Program-made: the position numbers and the translations under genes | Assembly (NCBI GenBank): GCA_949318235.1 | Contig: OX439131.1 | Span: 1,602,169 to 1,666,168 of the forward strand | Length of the DNA stretch: 64,000 nucleotides | Source of the DNA: Ecdyonurus torrentis | Lineage: Eukaryota > Arthropoda > Insecta > Ephemeroptera > Heptageniidae | Direction: 5' to 3' | The notes under the pieces: generated by a model | The model's input: the letters and a program-made list of their open reading frames with translations, nothing else | What the model was told of the DNA's origin: nothing | Databases searched by the model: none | Part shown: piece by piece, positions 1-11,515 of the stretch | How the letters are laid out: each line of letters starts with the position of its first letter | Numbering within the stretch: position 1 is the first letter of the stretch

Positions 1-473
1 TGTTCTATATAATTAATATTCATAGTGATAATAACACGTGTAAGATTTTCTGTCAAAATTAGAATATAAAAAACTCATGACATCATCATAAATCATAAAA
101 CAGAGTATTTCATTCACTAGTGCAACTTATATTATAATAACATAAAATATAAGGAAATAAAACTAAAATTATATATATAAGAATATTCGATGACATTTCT
201 GACTGCCTTAATTGTTAAAAATTTAATTAATTTCTGTATGAGGAAAATTAAAAGTGGAAAATTTATATGTCATGATATTTTAATATATATTTTCAAATTG
301 TTTTTATTCCTATATATACATTTGTACTTATGTATACAAAACTAAAACTACTGAAAAGTAAAGGTGGAATGGACTTCTGAAATTTTTGTGCAAAATCAAG
401 CAATCAGAGGCGGAAGGGCAAAATTGTGGGGTCTGCTTCTTTTATTATACTTTAGCAGTGTGGGGCCAGGTTT

Positions 474-508
<35 letters not shown>

Positions 509-1215
509 AGGAAGCTACAGTATACTACTTGTCAGACACTTTTTAAAAAAACTTAAAAAAAAAAAAAAAAAAGACAAAGTTATAATATATAAGTTTAAAC
601 AAATTTTGAAGCTGTACAGAAAAATATAGCATAATTTCTTGTGGCTTACATATCAGTAGAAATATAACATGCAGTGATAAAATAAAGAAAGTGTAGAAAA
701 ATAAATGATAATAATTGTTACACGTCTTGTAATTGGAGGCAGTTTGTTAATTGTATACATTAATAGAAAGGTACTGTGAGGTTATAATTATACTTCAATT
801 TCTATAATTAATGCATGCCATGACAATGCATTATATGCCACTGATAAATAATTCAATTGTTTTGATTTTGCAATCACGCGTAAAAGTTTGTAAAAAAAAT
901 AATAATAATAATAAAAAGGTGAAAATAAAGTGCATAAATTTGCTGGCATATTTAACAAAACATTAAAGTTTTTCTCACTTGCATGATGTGCGCTACGGTA
1001 CCCGCAGCAGCAGGACAAATTAAGCATGTTATCATATGAGAAGCACACGCGTATAAGTCCGTATCACCTGTTATGATAACGCTTATCACAATATAAAAGT
1101 CGTTAAACTAAGAAAGGTGTTATTAATCATGTTCACTTCCATGTTATGTGGGTTCAGGTATATTATAAAGTTTTTACCCTACACTGGGGTTATTAAAATA
1201 AAATTTTTAACTACA
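1..1215. other. No gene seen; AT-rich with T30 and A16 tracts
   Basis: Apart from T-tract 478-507, A-tract 557-572 and a short AAT run near 900, nothing is recognised. Confidence 0.5.
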
Positions 1216-1509
1216 TATAGACCGTTGCACATCCTTGCGCTTTGTCGCCATGTTTGTGGTGCGTAATGCATTATTCAGCATAGGGGAATCATCATTTTTT
1301 CCTCATTTGTCGCAGAAATAAAAGTTTATTTCGACTGTATGCATTTTTCTCATAGCTTATTAGGAGCTAGAAATAAGCAGGCTTTCATTGAGGTTTGAAA
1401 CTTAGTTTGCTATTAAAAAAAATCAAAATAACGTTTTTCCTATATGCTGGCCTGTGTATTTATGACCAACAAAGTGGCGGCTCTTAAATATGAGTGTAAT
1501 CGGTCTATA
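1216..1509. mobile_element. Distant family B relative with TATAGACCG termini
   Basis: TATAGACCGTTGCACA (1216) and GTGTAATCGGTCTATA (about 1494-1509) form imperfect inverted ends. Internally GTAATGCATTATTCAGCATA resembles the family B core. Treated as a subfamily. Confidence 0.45.
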
Positions 1510-2681
1510 CGCTTTCAGAAACCGAAAGTTGTCACCCTTACTTTACTGATATCACCCAATATGCTACATTCTGGCAAGTATATATTAATATACCTTACGT
1601 TAGAGCACAAACAAAAACAGTGTATCTTTGCAAATCTATACCGAGTTCAAAACAATATACGTACAACAAGATTACAGTTTCGACTTTGTTGCTTTTGCAT
1701 ATATGCACGATTTGTGCTCTATATAAGGTAGCAAAAGATTTGTCATGCGGGAAGCCTACTTATGATACTTGCAGGCGAAATCGTCATTGTTATCTAAAAG
1801 TTATCCATAAAATTGCCAATGATTGTTTTATTATTGGGAAAAAAAAAAAAAAAAAAAAAAAGGATCAGTCATGTCATGTCCATGCAGGTTAATTAATGTA
1901 ATTATTGTTTGTTTTGTTTGTCGAGTGTGATTAGCAAGACAAGGCAAGACGTCTCACTTGCCAACCATTCTGTCAACAAAACACCGAGGGAGGCAACTTA
2001 TGTTCAAGCTAGCTCGCCTCCTTGCCTCACTGCCTCACTAATTTTAGAACGAATAAAAATTTCATCATCAAGTGCCAAAAATATTTTTCTCTCACTTTTT
2101 TTTTTTTTTTTTTTTTTAATTTCTCCTCGACAAAAAAAAACACAAACATATGTATCAAATTATTAACATAACATTGAGTGATCGTATGTGTTGGAAATGT
2201 ATTCTAAAATGTTTTAGACGTAATTTGTTTTATCAATAAAACTATAGTTTAATTTTAACTCACTTGTTTGTTTTTTTGTTTAAAATCATGCTTTCATATT
2301 AATATTTTGCTTGCGCACAAGTTTTTTTTATCCAAGTATATAATTATTTTTAAACAGTATATTTAAAAAAAAAATCCTGCACTAAAATTTTTTTAAATAA
2401 TAAAAAATAAAAAGCAAATATTACATAATACCATTAGATTAGTTATTTACTTATAAATATAATATTAAATTATGTAAACTTTAATAGAAATATTATAAAA
2501 AAAAGGTTATAAAATGTCGTAGAAGCTTAAAAGTCTTTTAGTTTCTAGATATTTCTACAGTATAATATATGTGAAACTATACGCTCACATTCACAGAGTT
2601 GTAAAAATGATTGCACTCCTATTCTGCCATGATTATTACAATATTTATTTTGTTTTTAAAAATTTGATTTCGATTTATATA
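1510..2681. other. No gene seen; AT-rich with A22 and T21 tracts
   Basis: A-tract about 1840-1861, T-tract about 2097-2117. The short open frames across these read as simple sequence. Confidence 0.5.
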
Positions 2682-2799
2682 GACCACTTGCAATGAATGA
2701 ACTATATAAAATAAAGTTAAAACTTAATGCATTTTTTATGGAAAAAAATCGTTACCATAAATACCTTAGAACAATTAAAAATTTTCATTGCAAGTGGTC
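2682..2799. mobile_element. Small MITE with GACCACTTGCAATGAA ends
   Basis: GACCACTTGCAATGAA (2682) and TTCATTGCAAGTGGTC (2784-2799) are perfect 16-bp inverted repeats around an AT-only centre. Confidence 0.6.
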
Positions 2800-2828
2800 A
2801 GCTATTATATTTTTTAATATGCATCAAC

Positions 2829-3068
2829 AAAGGAGCTTATCGGTATAGCGCGTGGGGAAAGCTAAGATTCCCTTAATCCTTAATTTAACATTATACGCTT
2901 ATGGGGAGACACTTTTTTTTTCTTCCTTTTTTTTTTTTTTCTTGAGTTTTGAGAAAACTACTTCACCGATTCCGGAGAAATTGAAATAAGACATTACTGG
3001 ACATACTTTTACGTGTTTTAAGACATAACAAAAGTTTTTATTAATTTTTTAAACCGATAACCTCCATT
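2829..3068 (+). mobile_element. Family H element with AATGGAGSTTATCGG-type ends
   Basis: The left end AAAGGAGCTTATCGGTATAG is matched in reverse by AAACCGATAACCTCCATT at the right. Inside are ACGCTTATGGGG, a T-rich tract, GAAAACTACTTCACCGATTC and TACTTTTACGTGTTTTAAGA. Confidence 0.6.
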
Positions 3069-3185
3069 ACAATGCTCGCAACATGAGTTTTATTGGCAAA
3101 CGTACATTTGATCCTATAGAGAGATACTAAAGATGATACTTGATATCTGAGCCTACAGTCCAGTCAGAAGTACGTACTGTACGTA

Positions 3186-3745
3186 CAGTACTGTAGGACA
3201 ATGTGATTACACTACTGTACTGTAGTGTATAATGCTCCATGTTATACATCACATAAATATCATATATACAGCCAGCTATACATAAGTTGTATTGGACCTA
3301 CTAATCACTACATACACTGAAGTACACTACGTACTGTACGTACTGTAGGACAATGTGATTACACTACTGTTCTGTAGTGTATAATGCTCCATGTCATATA
3401 TCACATAAATATCATATATACAGCCAGCTATACATAAGTTGTATTGGACCTACTAATTACTACATACACTGAAGAAGTACGTACTGTAGGACAATGTGAT
3501 TACACTACTGTTCTGTAGTGTATAATGCTCCATGTCATACACATCACATAAATATCATATATACAGCCAGCTATACATAAGTTGTATTGGACCTACTAAT
3601 CACTACATACACTGAAGAAGTACGTACTGTAGGACAATGTGATTACACTACTGCTCTGTAGTGTATAATGCTCCATGTCATATATCACATAAATATCATA
3701 TATACAGCCAGCTATACATAAGTTGTATTGGACCTACTAATCACT
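3186..3745 (+). repeat. Tandem repeat, four units of 141-152 bp
   Basis: AGGACAATGTGATTACACTA recurs at 3195, 3347, 3488 and 3631. Each unit also has ATAATGCTCCATGT, CAGCCAGCTATACATAAGTT and GGACCTACTAAT. The unit junctions contain extra GTACGTACTGT words, which explains the varying period. Confidence 0.85.
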
Positions 3746-4071
3746 TCATTCAAAACACTGGGGACTCTTTGATCGACTAATTAATTATCGATAATATTGA
3801 CCAGCCCTCTCATCTCACGAGTCAGTGCATGACAAAATATTACGTCACTTTACATTACATATATTGTATCAACCATACACATGCACGTGTACTTCGTATT
3901 TAATAACATTGTCAGGTTTAAATAAATTACATTAGTTTATAGTAAATTTACTATACAAGAATAACTTTAATCAAATAATCTATTCTTTTTTTTTTTCTAT
4001 ACGCTGTACTTAGTTAGAAAAAAAAGTTTACTCACGCATGCAACGCACAAATATTTAGCGAGTGCAGTATT

Positions 4072-4734
4072 TATTTGAGATAAACACTTTTAAGTTATTA
4101 TGAGCAGCTAAAATAATGCATTTTAGCAAATTATTAACTAATTGAAAGCCATAGACCACATAAAACAACATGTGCTTTTTAATGAATAAACACGAAATGG
4201 GATCTTCAAAACTGATGACAATTTTTACTAGAATGTTAATGTAGCCCCTCGAGAGAGCGTGAAAAATCTGTACAGTATGCAATTTGCGTGAAATTTTATG
4301 TTTATGACGTCAGAAACATGCAAAAATTAGTATGAAAATGTTGTGCGGGTTGCATAAATCGAAATTTCTGATCCCTGTTACGGGGCTACAGTTGGGTTTT
4401 GAGACAAACTAAAGTTATTTATGTAAATCCCATCAAGTGTTTTGTGATATAAATGCTGATGTTTTTCTCTGGTGTATTCCTTTAAGTTGTTTTCAGTTTT
4501 CAGTTTTTTTATGTTTATTTTATTATTATTATAAAGCTGTCTTAGCCTCCACATGGATTAGTGGGGCCAGCTTTCTTCTAACACTGCGGACTCTCCCTGG
4601 GGATTTAGTCACTATTATTATTATCAAATTTTTTTTTTTTTGCTATTTTAAGTTAAATTATAGCTATTGCAAATAATTTGCTAAAGTGCATTATTTTAGC
4701 TGCTCATAATAACTTAAAAGTGTTTATTTCAAAC
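4072..4734. mobile_element. Family C element, long form with about 63-bp terminal inverted repeats
   Basis: The left arm 4072-4135 (starting ATTTGAGATAAACACTTTTA) is matched in reverse by 4671-4734, with only about three differences. Inside lies the family C core (about 4145-4486), also seen at 32555-32748, 56363-56706 and 59895-60213. The core includes GCCATAGACCACATAAAAC, TATGACGTCAGAAACATG and AAATCCCATCAAGTGTTTTG. The other copies lack these arms, so the core may have inserted into an older inverted-repeat element, or this is the only full-length copy. Confidence 0.65.
4520..4626 (+). mobile_element. Short GC-richer insert bounded by ATT repeats
   Basis: TTATTATTATTA at 4521-4532 and ACTATTATTATTATC at 4612-4626 bracket a GC-richer sequence (CACATGGATTAGTGGGGCCA and onwards) inside the first family C element. 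This is consistent with a SINE or LINE tail copy and its target duplication. The family is not recognised. Confidence 0.35.
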
Positions 4735-5349
4735 AAGTTAGGATTCGTAACTGTAGAAATGCACACTTTTATTTGAGTGTGCAAAAACATGCAACCATGT
4801 CAGGGAAAAAATGTGAGTCTTGTCTGTTATATAATGTGCAATAAAATATATTTATATGAATGATTTGACGTAACGTAAGTCCGTGGTGCACATGAAATAT
4901 GACAATAAATTTAATTATCGAAACATGTTAGTGATTATTGGCACAAGTTGTGAAATATTTGCGTCAATAAATTTGCACGCAGATTAATTTGCATGAGCTA
5001 CAAATGTATAAGAATACAAAAAGGTACAAATTAAAATTATTTTACGTTTTACTTTTTTAGAATCAAATTGGATGTTATTTGGTGATGAAACTTCACGTTG
5101 GCCAATCATATATCACAAAATATTCTACTAAAACAAATCATAATTGATAACTTTGGTGTAATATTGAATATATGTCCATGGATATAAATCCTTATAGAAA
5201 TATAATACACGTCTGTACGTATAATACATTATAACATTTTTCAAATATCTCTTCTTTTTTTTATTTCCTTTTTTTTTTTAAAAAATATAACAAAACAGAA
5301 AATGATTAAACTGGGGAAAAAAATTTATATAACTGTACAAAGTAAATCT

Positions 5350-5352
<3 letters not shown>

Positions 5353-5384
<32 letters not shown>
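5353..5384 (+). repeat. Poly-T tract
   Basis: About 32 consecutive T at the edge of a T-rich stretch. Confidence 0.9.
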
Positions 5385-5387
<3 letters not shown>

Positions 5388-5580
5388 TCGTCACAATAGC
5401 AAGCACTACATACATATTACGAATCAATACTCTCAGCTCTGAGAGAAAAAAAAATCGAGGTAGAGGAGCTCTACACATTTTTCCCCTTTTTCTCTCTGTT
5501 CTGTTTGATATTTTCTCTACGTATATTATTTTTCTCTGTCTCTGGGTTACTTCTCGTCGCCTCGTCTCTAGGGGTAACCT

Positions 5581-5581
<1 letters not shown>

Positions 5582-5674
<93 letters not shown>
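5582..5674 (+). repeat. (CT)46 microsatellite
   Basis: A pure CT run of about 93 bases, with an (AT)n run of about 50 bases following at 5716-5767. Confidence 0.95.
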
Positions 5675-5676
<2 letters not shown>

Positions 5677-5709
5677 GGCCACTCTAATAAATGGCGTGAT
5701 ACACACATA

Positions 5710-5773
<64 letters not shown>

Positions 5774-6055
5774 TATACTCTGCTTATAACTTTACTGGTG
5801 CCAATCTCGCGAGGAACAGAATGCGTGCACGCAAATTTTCAACACGGCATCTTTTGAGGTTACCTTTGTTAAAGAATGCCAACCATGTTAGCTTCCTCTT
5901 TCTTATTGATATCAAAATAAAAAACAATAATAAAAATAAAAACTTATTTTAACTTTATAGTAAATTTTATTTGCCTAAAACATTTGTAGCTTTAAAATAA
6001 TAAGCGTGACAAATTAAATATCTTTGATCACGCTATATTTTTATATACATAGTGC

Positions 6056-6238
6056 AGGGCAAGAATAATTTACGTTTTTATGTTATTATAGCAGCATAAA
6101 TGTTACTAAATTAGAACACTACAAATAATTATGCTATTTTAACATAGTAATTATAAAGTATAGCATAGATAATGCTGTATTGAACAAATTGTGCTGAAAT
6201 GAGTTAGCGTAATTATTACGTATTTATTTTTGTCCGTG
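6056..6238 (-). mobile_element. Family A MITE
   Basis: The reverse complement of the family A consensus: ends in AATAATTTACG and TTATTACGTATTTATTTTTG. Internal words are AGCATAAATGTTACTAAATTAGAACA-like (split here) and CAAATTGTGCTGAAATGAG. Confidence 0.65.
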
Positions 6239-6669
6239 TGCATATATGTTGAAATTGCTTGTTCTCTCTCTCTCTCTCTCTTATACACTATAGATATAAA
6301 TTGTAATAAAATTACTAAGATTTCAATTGGCCAAGAGAGAGATTTATTGTAATTTAATAAAAACGATTTCCTATTATTTTTCATGTTAATTATCTTAAAG
6401 GAAATAAAATTATGGATGAGTTCAAAATTTTAAATTATATACTTATGCCTACAGGCGCTAATAAGAGAGAGAGAGAGAGAGAGAGAGGGAAATAAACGAC
6501 CACCAATAATAATAAAAAATAGACATGTTGTAGAATACCAGACTAAATACTAAATTAAAAGCTAACCGCAAGTTTGGTGAACAATAATTAATGAAAAAAA
6601 AAGTTGAATTCTAGAATTTCATGTTGTTTGAGGGACAAATTGTTTTAAGAAACGTTCGAGGATTGAGAA

Positions 6670-6677
<8 letters not shown>

Positions 6678-6725
<48 letters not shown>
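6678..6725 (+). repeat. (GA)n microsatellite
   Basis: Pure GA run of about 48 bases. Shorter CT (6261-6280) and GA (6464-6487) runs lie nearby. Confidence 0.9.
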
Positions 6726-6726
<1 letters not shown>

Positions 6727-7255
6727 ATAGGTGCGAGAAGACCACACGCGCTCGCGGTTAGTTCCCCGCACTTTCACTGGCCGTATACGTATGGCGAACA
6801 ACCATGCAAAACCAATCGCCTATCAATGTATCAGGTCTGCACATGATGTTCATAGTCCAGTATTGAGTTTGTCAATGTCCTTTACTAGACTGGATTAATT
6901 AAACAACGACTGAAATATTAGCTAAAGAACACTAGTCTAAATAATAATAATAATAATAATAAAAAATAAAAAAAAAAAACTCACGAGATGGGACTATTAT
7001 AAATATACATGTAGTCACTTAACCCTTCAGTACTCTCACAAACTTGGGAAAAAAACTTGTAAAGTAGGCAACTTGCGCTACAATTTCTATTGTAGACCCG
7101 GAATTGATGACGTCATAAATTTCAAAAGTCGCCTATACTTTAGTTCAGTGGTCCCACCTTAGAAACTTAACGTCTTCAAATTAATTTTTCGAGACGAGTA
7201 TCCCTTTAAGTTTGCAATTTGTATAATATAAGTTATACTGCTAAACTATCTTGTA

Positions 7256-7373
7256 CAGCTCTGGCCAAAAGTTCCCGAGCGATTTGCATAGGCAACCTGC
7301 AAACACACTGTTATGTTTATGTGAAAACTCAGCTGCCACCGCTGCGCCGTTCGGGAACTTTTGGCCAGAGCTG
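7256..7373. mobile_element. Family J: Tc1/mariner-like MITE with TA target duplication
   Basis: A 118-bp element whose ends start CAGCTCTGGCCAAAAGTTCC on both strands (at least 23 perfect bases). TA flanks both sides (7254-7255, 7374-7375). TA duplication and a CAG...GGCCAAAAG terminus are known features of Tc1/mariner elements. There is no transposase, so it would need an autonomous partner. Confidence 0.8.
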
Positions 7374-7417
7374 TACATAATAATATTAATTATGACATTT
7401 ACAGGTAAAATAAATAA

Positions 7418-7726
7418 TATAGGGTGTATGCGGATGACGTCATATTTATTGCGCTTGGAGGCCATACTGGAGTAGTGCATAACATTGCTCAGCATAGGAC
7501 AAACTTCATTTAAGCCAATTTTCTGTGGGAAATTGGTTAATTTTTTGCTAATTGTTATTTTTCTCACATACTTAAGATACTAATTTAACATATTTACAAC
7601 ATCAATGCTCCCAAAAATATTGCATAGTGTTTTTAAACTGGTAAAATGATTTTCTGTCCTATGCTACCCATGTTATTGAGTTATCCAACATGGTGTCGAC
7701 TTTAACATGAATGCATAGACCCTATA
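7418..7726 (+). mobile_element. Family B MITE, full length (about 309 bp)
   Basis: It begins TATAGGGTGTATGCGGATGA and ends ATGCATAGACCCTATA, giving imperfect terminal inverted repeats. Diagnostic internal words are CTCAGCATAGGACAAACTTC, TTTCTCACATACTTA and CATGTTATTGAGTTATCCAA. It carries TGACGTCA at 7435-7442. Confidence 0.75.
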
Positions 7727-8632
7727 GCTTTGTTTGTCCCAATATTTGTACCTCAAAGTCTAACAAGTGGCACGTCACCAAGTTCTCTGTAACATAATTC
7801 AACAGTGTCCTTTCATTTGGCAACCACAGAACGTACCAATAATTATAATGCAATGGTGAGGCGTTGGAGACAAGTTTAGGCTCCCTAACTTCCTAAACTT
7901 TTGCATTGAGGGAAGGACATTTTTTATTTTTTGAAAAAACAATATTTCACTTCCAAAACCAAAAATATTCAAATGAGGAATATTAGACACACTTAAGCTT
8001 GAAGCTAATAGAAAACATTAAAAAAATTACATCACCGATTACTGATTAAGAAAAAGGCGGTGAAGGAGGGGGGGGAGGCATTACTTGGACATGCTATGAT
8101 GATATAAAAACTATAATAATGACTTTCGACTCTCGGCATCATCATTGTATTGTTAACAATATTCAAAGCACACCTTATAGTTTTCAAAGCAACGTAAAAT
8201 CAAAGTTAAAAAAAAAAAAAAAAAAAGTTTTGTTGCCGTCAAAAAGTCTCTCTCCACAGTGACCGTCAAACCAAGGTGACACGCCAACTTTTTCCTTCTT
8301 CTTCTCCACGCAATGCATGCGAAGATGAACGTGAATAAATTTCATTTTTCTCCCAGATTTGTCAAAAATTCAATATGATATTTCGTCCTATAGCAAATAA
8401 CATAAAATACGCAATAAAATCTACTTCTCTTAGTAATTAAAATAACCAACGATTTTATAGACCTCGAAATTCTCGGTCCGTTATAATCTCTATAACAATA
8501 AATTGATACAATTAAAAGTATAATTAAAAAATATATTTATATAAAAATGTCTAGTAACAAATTAAGTGTTAAATTTGATAAGCGTGCAAGCATTGTATGT
8601 ATATGTTGTACATTAGATAAGGCAGTATGAGT

Positions 8633-8691
<59 letters not shown>

Positions 8692-9100
8692 TGTATATTG
8701 TTGAGGACACGATATTGTACTGTGACGACGCTACGTTATATTATTGTGGATCGAAGCAAACAGGCAGCTCATACATACAGTATAGCTCCTATAATATTAT
8801 TATAGGGTTGTTGCACTCTCTCTCTCTCTCTCTCTCTCTTAGTCTACACAGTATACACTTGACTCACATATCAATGTGCATGCACCGCCCGCCCCGCCAC
8901 ACCGCGTGTGCATCATCATCAGTAATTAGCATGCATACCGTTGTAAAATATAATACGATATGAAGATTATAATATAATGAACGTTTCAAAGTCTACATAA
9001 TATACTTACAATCTCAGATTACATTACTGGTACAAAGTATATCTCACGATTGTTTTTTTCTGCATACTACACGGGAAAAGAAATTACTATACTTATTGCA
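7727..9100. other. No gene seen
   Basis: Contains an A-tract (about 8206-8226), a G-run (8069-8076), and the GA and CT repeats at 8634-8839. Confidence 0.5.
8634..8686 (+). repeat. (GA)n microsatellite
   Basis: Pure run of about 53 bases. A (CT)12 run follows 130 bases later at 8816-8839, so the two could pair as a hairpin. Confidence 0.9.
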
Positions 9101-9306
9101 GGTACACTGGAAGCCATACTAAACCCTACACCAGAGACGATGCCGCTTTCTAAAGAATTCATTCATGATTTGGCAACGCTGCTCTCACCTGACAATGCAC
9201 TGTAGGTACACTGGAAGCCATACTAAACCATACACCAGAGACGATGCCGCTTTCTAAAGAATTCATTCATGATTTGGCAACGCTGCTCGCACCTGACAAT
9301 GTACAT
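9101..9306 (+). repeat. 104-bp tandem duplication of an exon-like segment
   Basis: GGTACACTGGAAGCCATACT starts at 9101 and again at 9205, and the copies differ at about four positions. In frame 3 of each copy 33 codons are open (TLEAILNPTPETMPLSKEFI...), starting just after an AG (TATTGCAG and CACTGTAG). The base composition is coding-like. The period is not a multiple of three and TAG ends copy 1, so it does not form one continuous ORF. It may be a tandemly duplicated exon of an unknown gene or a Pack-type fragment. Confidence 0.6.
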
Positions 9307-9307
9307 A

Positions 9308-9525
9308 CATGAATCCTGTAAATTGTAACAGGTAAATATTAACCTGGACCCAGGTATTATATAATGTCATCTAATGCAGGTGAAATGTCACTAAATCCAG
9401 GTGAGACACAACTGTATTGTTACCTGCACTAGGTATATCAATACCTGTTTTATGTACGATAATATTTACCTATATACTCTAATCTACAAGATTTATGTAC
9501 GGTATGTACCTGAATTCCATTAATA
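9308..9525. repeat. Family K: dense CAGGT/ACCTG repeat element
   Basis: About ten CAGGT or ACCTG words occur in both orientations in about 215 bp, starting AATCCTGTAAATTGTAACAG and including GCACTAGGTATATCAATACC. The same arrangement recurs at 11285-11480, with a fragment at 12825. Confidence 0.55.
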
Positions 9526-10499
9526 TGGTAATTTTTTGTTTCGTGTACAAACCACAATTTTAATATTATTTATTATATCAGCGTATTACGAAAGTTGAAA
9601 ATAAACTATAAAAAATAAAATATATATAAGCGCAGAGAGAAAATATAATAATCTCTCTCTCTCTCTCCATATATAAAAGGCGCAGTGAGAATAAAAACAA
9701 CTGACAATCAAGCCCCGGCCTATATGTTTTCTATTTTCTACGAAATGTACGAGCCCCCCTTGATTAAATATTTAATTGAGATGCCACCAAACACACGCAC
9801 ATGCACGATAGTTACAGTGTATAAATAAATAAAACTACATTATGCATACATACGCTGCAATAAGACTACAAAGTGTATGGATCCCATCGACGTCTAGCGG
9901 AACTAATAACTCTCTTTCGCTCCACGCGGCGTGAAAATTATTAATAAAAATAAAAAATAATAAGAAACATGCAGTATAACCGAGCGAGCGAGCGTATTTC
10001 ACAAGAGAGCAGGTGTATTACCATAGCCAAGCTGAAATATAACAATAAAATATGAGAGAGAAATAAAAATATGAATGACAAAACTGAATGCTCTCATTTT
10101 ATATCAAGTTTGACAAAATATTTTAACATTCAAATCTGAAATATTATGCAAAATTAGAGAGACGTGGCATATATTTATATAGTAATTATTGATAAACGGA
10201 CAAAAAATTAAATTCGCAATAGTTATCTATCAATTTTGCAACACAATCCAAGTTATGCTGTACTGCAGAACAATTATGTTATCTATCTCTTATATACAAT
10301 TTAATTATTTATATTATTTCAAGAAAAGTAATATTTATGCTATGCGCTGACAAAAATTAATACGTGTATGATAATTATGCTATAGCAGCTAGCTCAATGT
10401 ATCAACTTTTATACAAAACAATTCATAATATTTCATTATTATTATTATTAAAATGTTTTCATGTAAGCCTATATAGTTATTATTAACTATAATTATAAC
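9526..10499. other. No gene seen
   Basis: AT-rich; short (CT) run at 9653-9666 and a GAGCGAGCGAGCG word near 9981. No element ends were found. Confidence 0.45.
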
Positions 10500-10635
10500 A
10501 ACATCAATGCTCACAAAAAATATTTCCAGTAAGTATATTTTTAAACTTGCAAAATGTGTCATTTTGCCATACCAACCCACGTTATTCACTGCTCATATAT
10601 GGCGTCGACTTTTATGTGTATGCATACACCCTATA
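10500..10635 (+). mobile_element. Family B MITE, right half only
   Basis: Matches family B from ACATCAATGCTC to the terminal GCATACACCCTATA. The left half is absent. A family A element follows about 15 bases later. Confidence 0.7.
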
Positions 10636-10650
10636 CATAGGAGACATTTG

Positions 10651-10850
10651 TAATTTATGCTGCGCATTTATGTTATTATGGCATAAATGTTGCCAAATTA
10701 GAATCGTATAAATAATTAATGGCATGCTGTAAAACATAATATTTATCGCATAGTAATTATGAAGCATAATAGCATACATAGGTTATTATGATCATATTGT
10801 GCTGAAAATGGGTTATCACTGCAATTATTGCGTATATTTATTTTTATACA
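10651..10850 (-). mobile_element. Family A MITE
   Basis: Carries TTATGGCATAAATGTTGCCA and CATATTGTGCTGAAAATGGG followed by ATTATTGCGTATATTTATTT, in the order of a reversed family A copy. Confidence 0.65.
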
Positions 10851-10854
10851 TGTA

Positions 10855-10971
10855 CACAGGACAGTGATAATATAATAATATATTACCAGCACGTGTTTTT
10901 CTCACAAGAATAACATTGCAAATTTGGCGCGAGTTTTTGACTACATGGTTATCGCGGTCCTGTGTATAGGG
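10855..10971. mobile_element. Family O palindromic MITE
   Basis: ACACAGGACAGTGATA at the left and TATCGCGGTCCTGTGT at the right are near-perfect inverted ends. The inside has TTTTTCTCACAAGAATAACA, shared with 18113 and 33265. Confidence 0.65.
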
Positions 10972-10974
10972 TGT

Positions 10975-11272
10975 GTGCGCATGACGTCATTTTGAGTGCT
11001 TTTCGATGCTCATCTTGAGTAATGAATAACATTGCTCAGTATAGAGCAAAGGTAGTTTTTGGCTATTTTCTTTGGAAATTAGCTATTTTTTTTGTCATTA
11101 TTATTTTTCTTACATACTTGAGGTACTAATTCAACCTGTTAACAGCATCAATGCTCTCAAAAAAATCGCGAAGTATTTTTAAACTGGCAAAATGTGCCAT
11201 TTTCCTATACCGCCAATGTTATTTAGTACTCACTTATGGCGTCGACTTTAACATGAATGAAACCACCCTATA
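10975..11272 (+). mobile_element. Family B MITE, full length
   Basis: Runs from TATAGGGTGTGTGCGCATGA to AACCACCCTATA, with CATTGCTCAGTATAGAGCAA and TGACGTCA at 10982-10989. It directly abuts a family O palindrome on its left. Confidence 0.75.
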
Positions 11273-11284
11273 CAAGGTAAAAAA

Positions 11285-11480
11285 TTACTAATAATGGCAG
11301 GTACATGAACCTGTATTTTGCAATAGGTATACTTGAATTAGGAACAGGTAGTTATAAAACTACACTTAATCTAACAATAAGTGAGTCACACCTTTATTGT
11401 TGCACAGTGCACCTGCATTAGGTATTATTGTAGTATAATAATACCTGTGTTCTACGTTATATGTCTACCTATTACAATGT
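11285..11480. repeat. Family K element
   Basis: Words GGCAGGTACATGAACCTG, GCACCTGCATTAGGTATTAT and AATAATACCTGTGTTCTACG parallel the 9308-9525 element. Confidence 0.55.
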
Positions 11481-11515
11481 AAGTATTTTTTTTTTTTTTT
11501 TGCGTTTACATACGT

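Larger units (their letters stand above)
4735..6055. other. No gene seen apart from simple repeats
   Basis: AT-rich sequence around the T, CT and AT tracts at 5353-5767. Confidence 0.5.

Noticed and set aside
3186..3745. CRISPR array
   Set aside because: Whole 141-152 bp units repeat; there is no short repeat with unique spacers, and the DNA is eukaryotic.
5278..5706. Open frames encoding long ER or SL repeats (also near 6.7, 14.0-14.2, 35.9, 42.6 and 58.1 kb)
   Set aside because: They are translations of (GA)n/(CT)n microsatellites, open on both strands, with no coding flanks.
7241..7567. 108-codon minus-strand frame
   Set aside because: It spans the J element and the left half of a B element, and similar peptides appear wherever B occurs (for example 54.7-55.0 kb).
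8634..8839. Hairpin between (GA)n and (CT)n as a designed structure
   Set aside because: Both are common microsatellites here, so pairing is a by-product.
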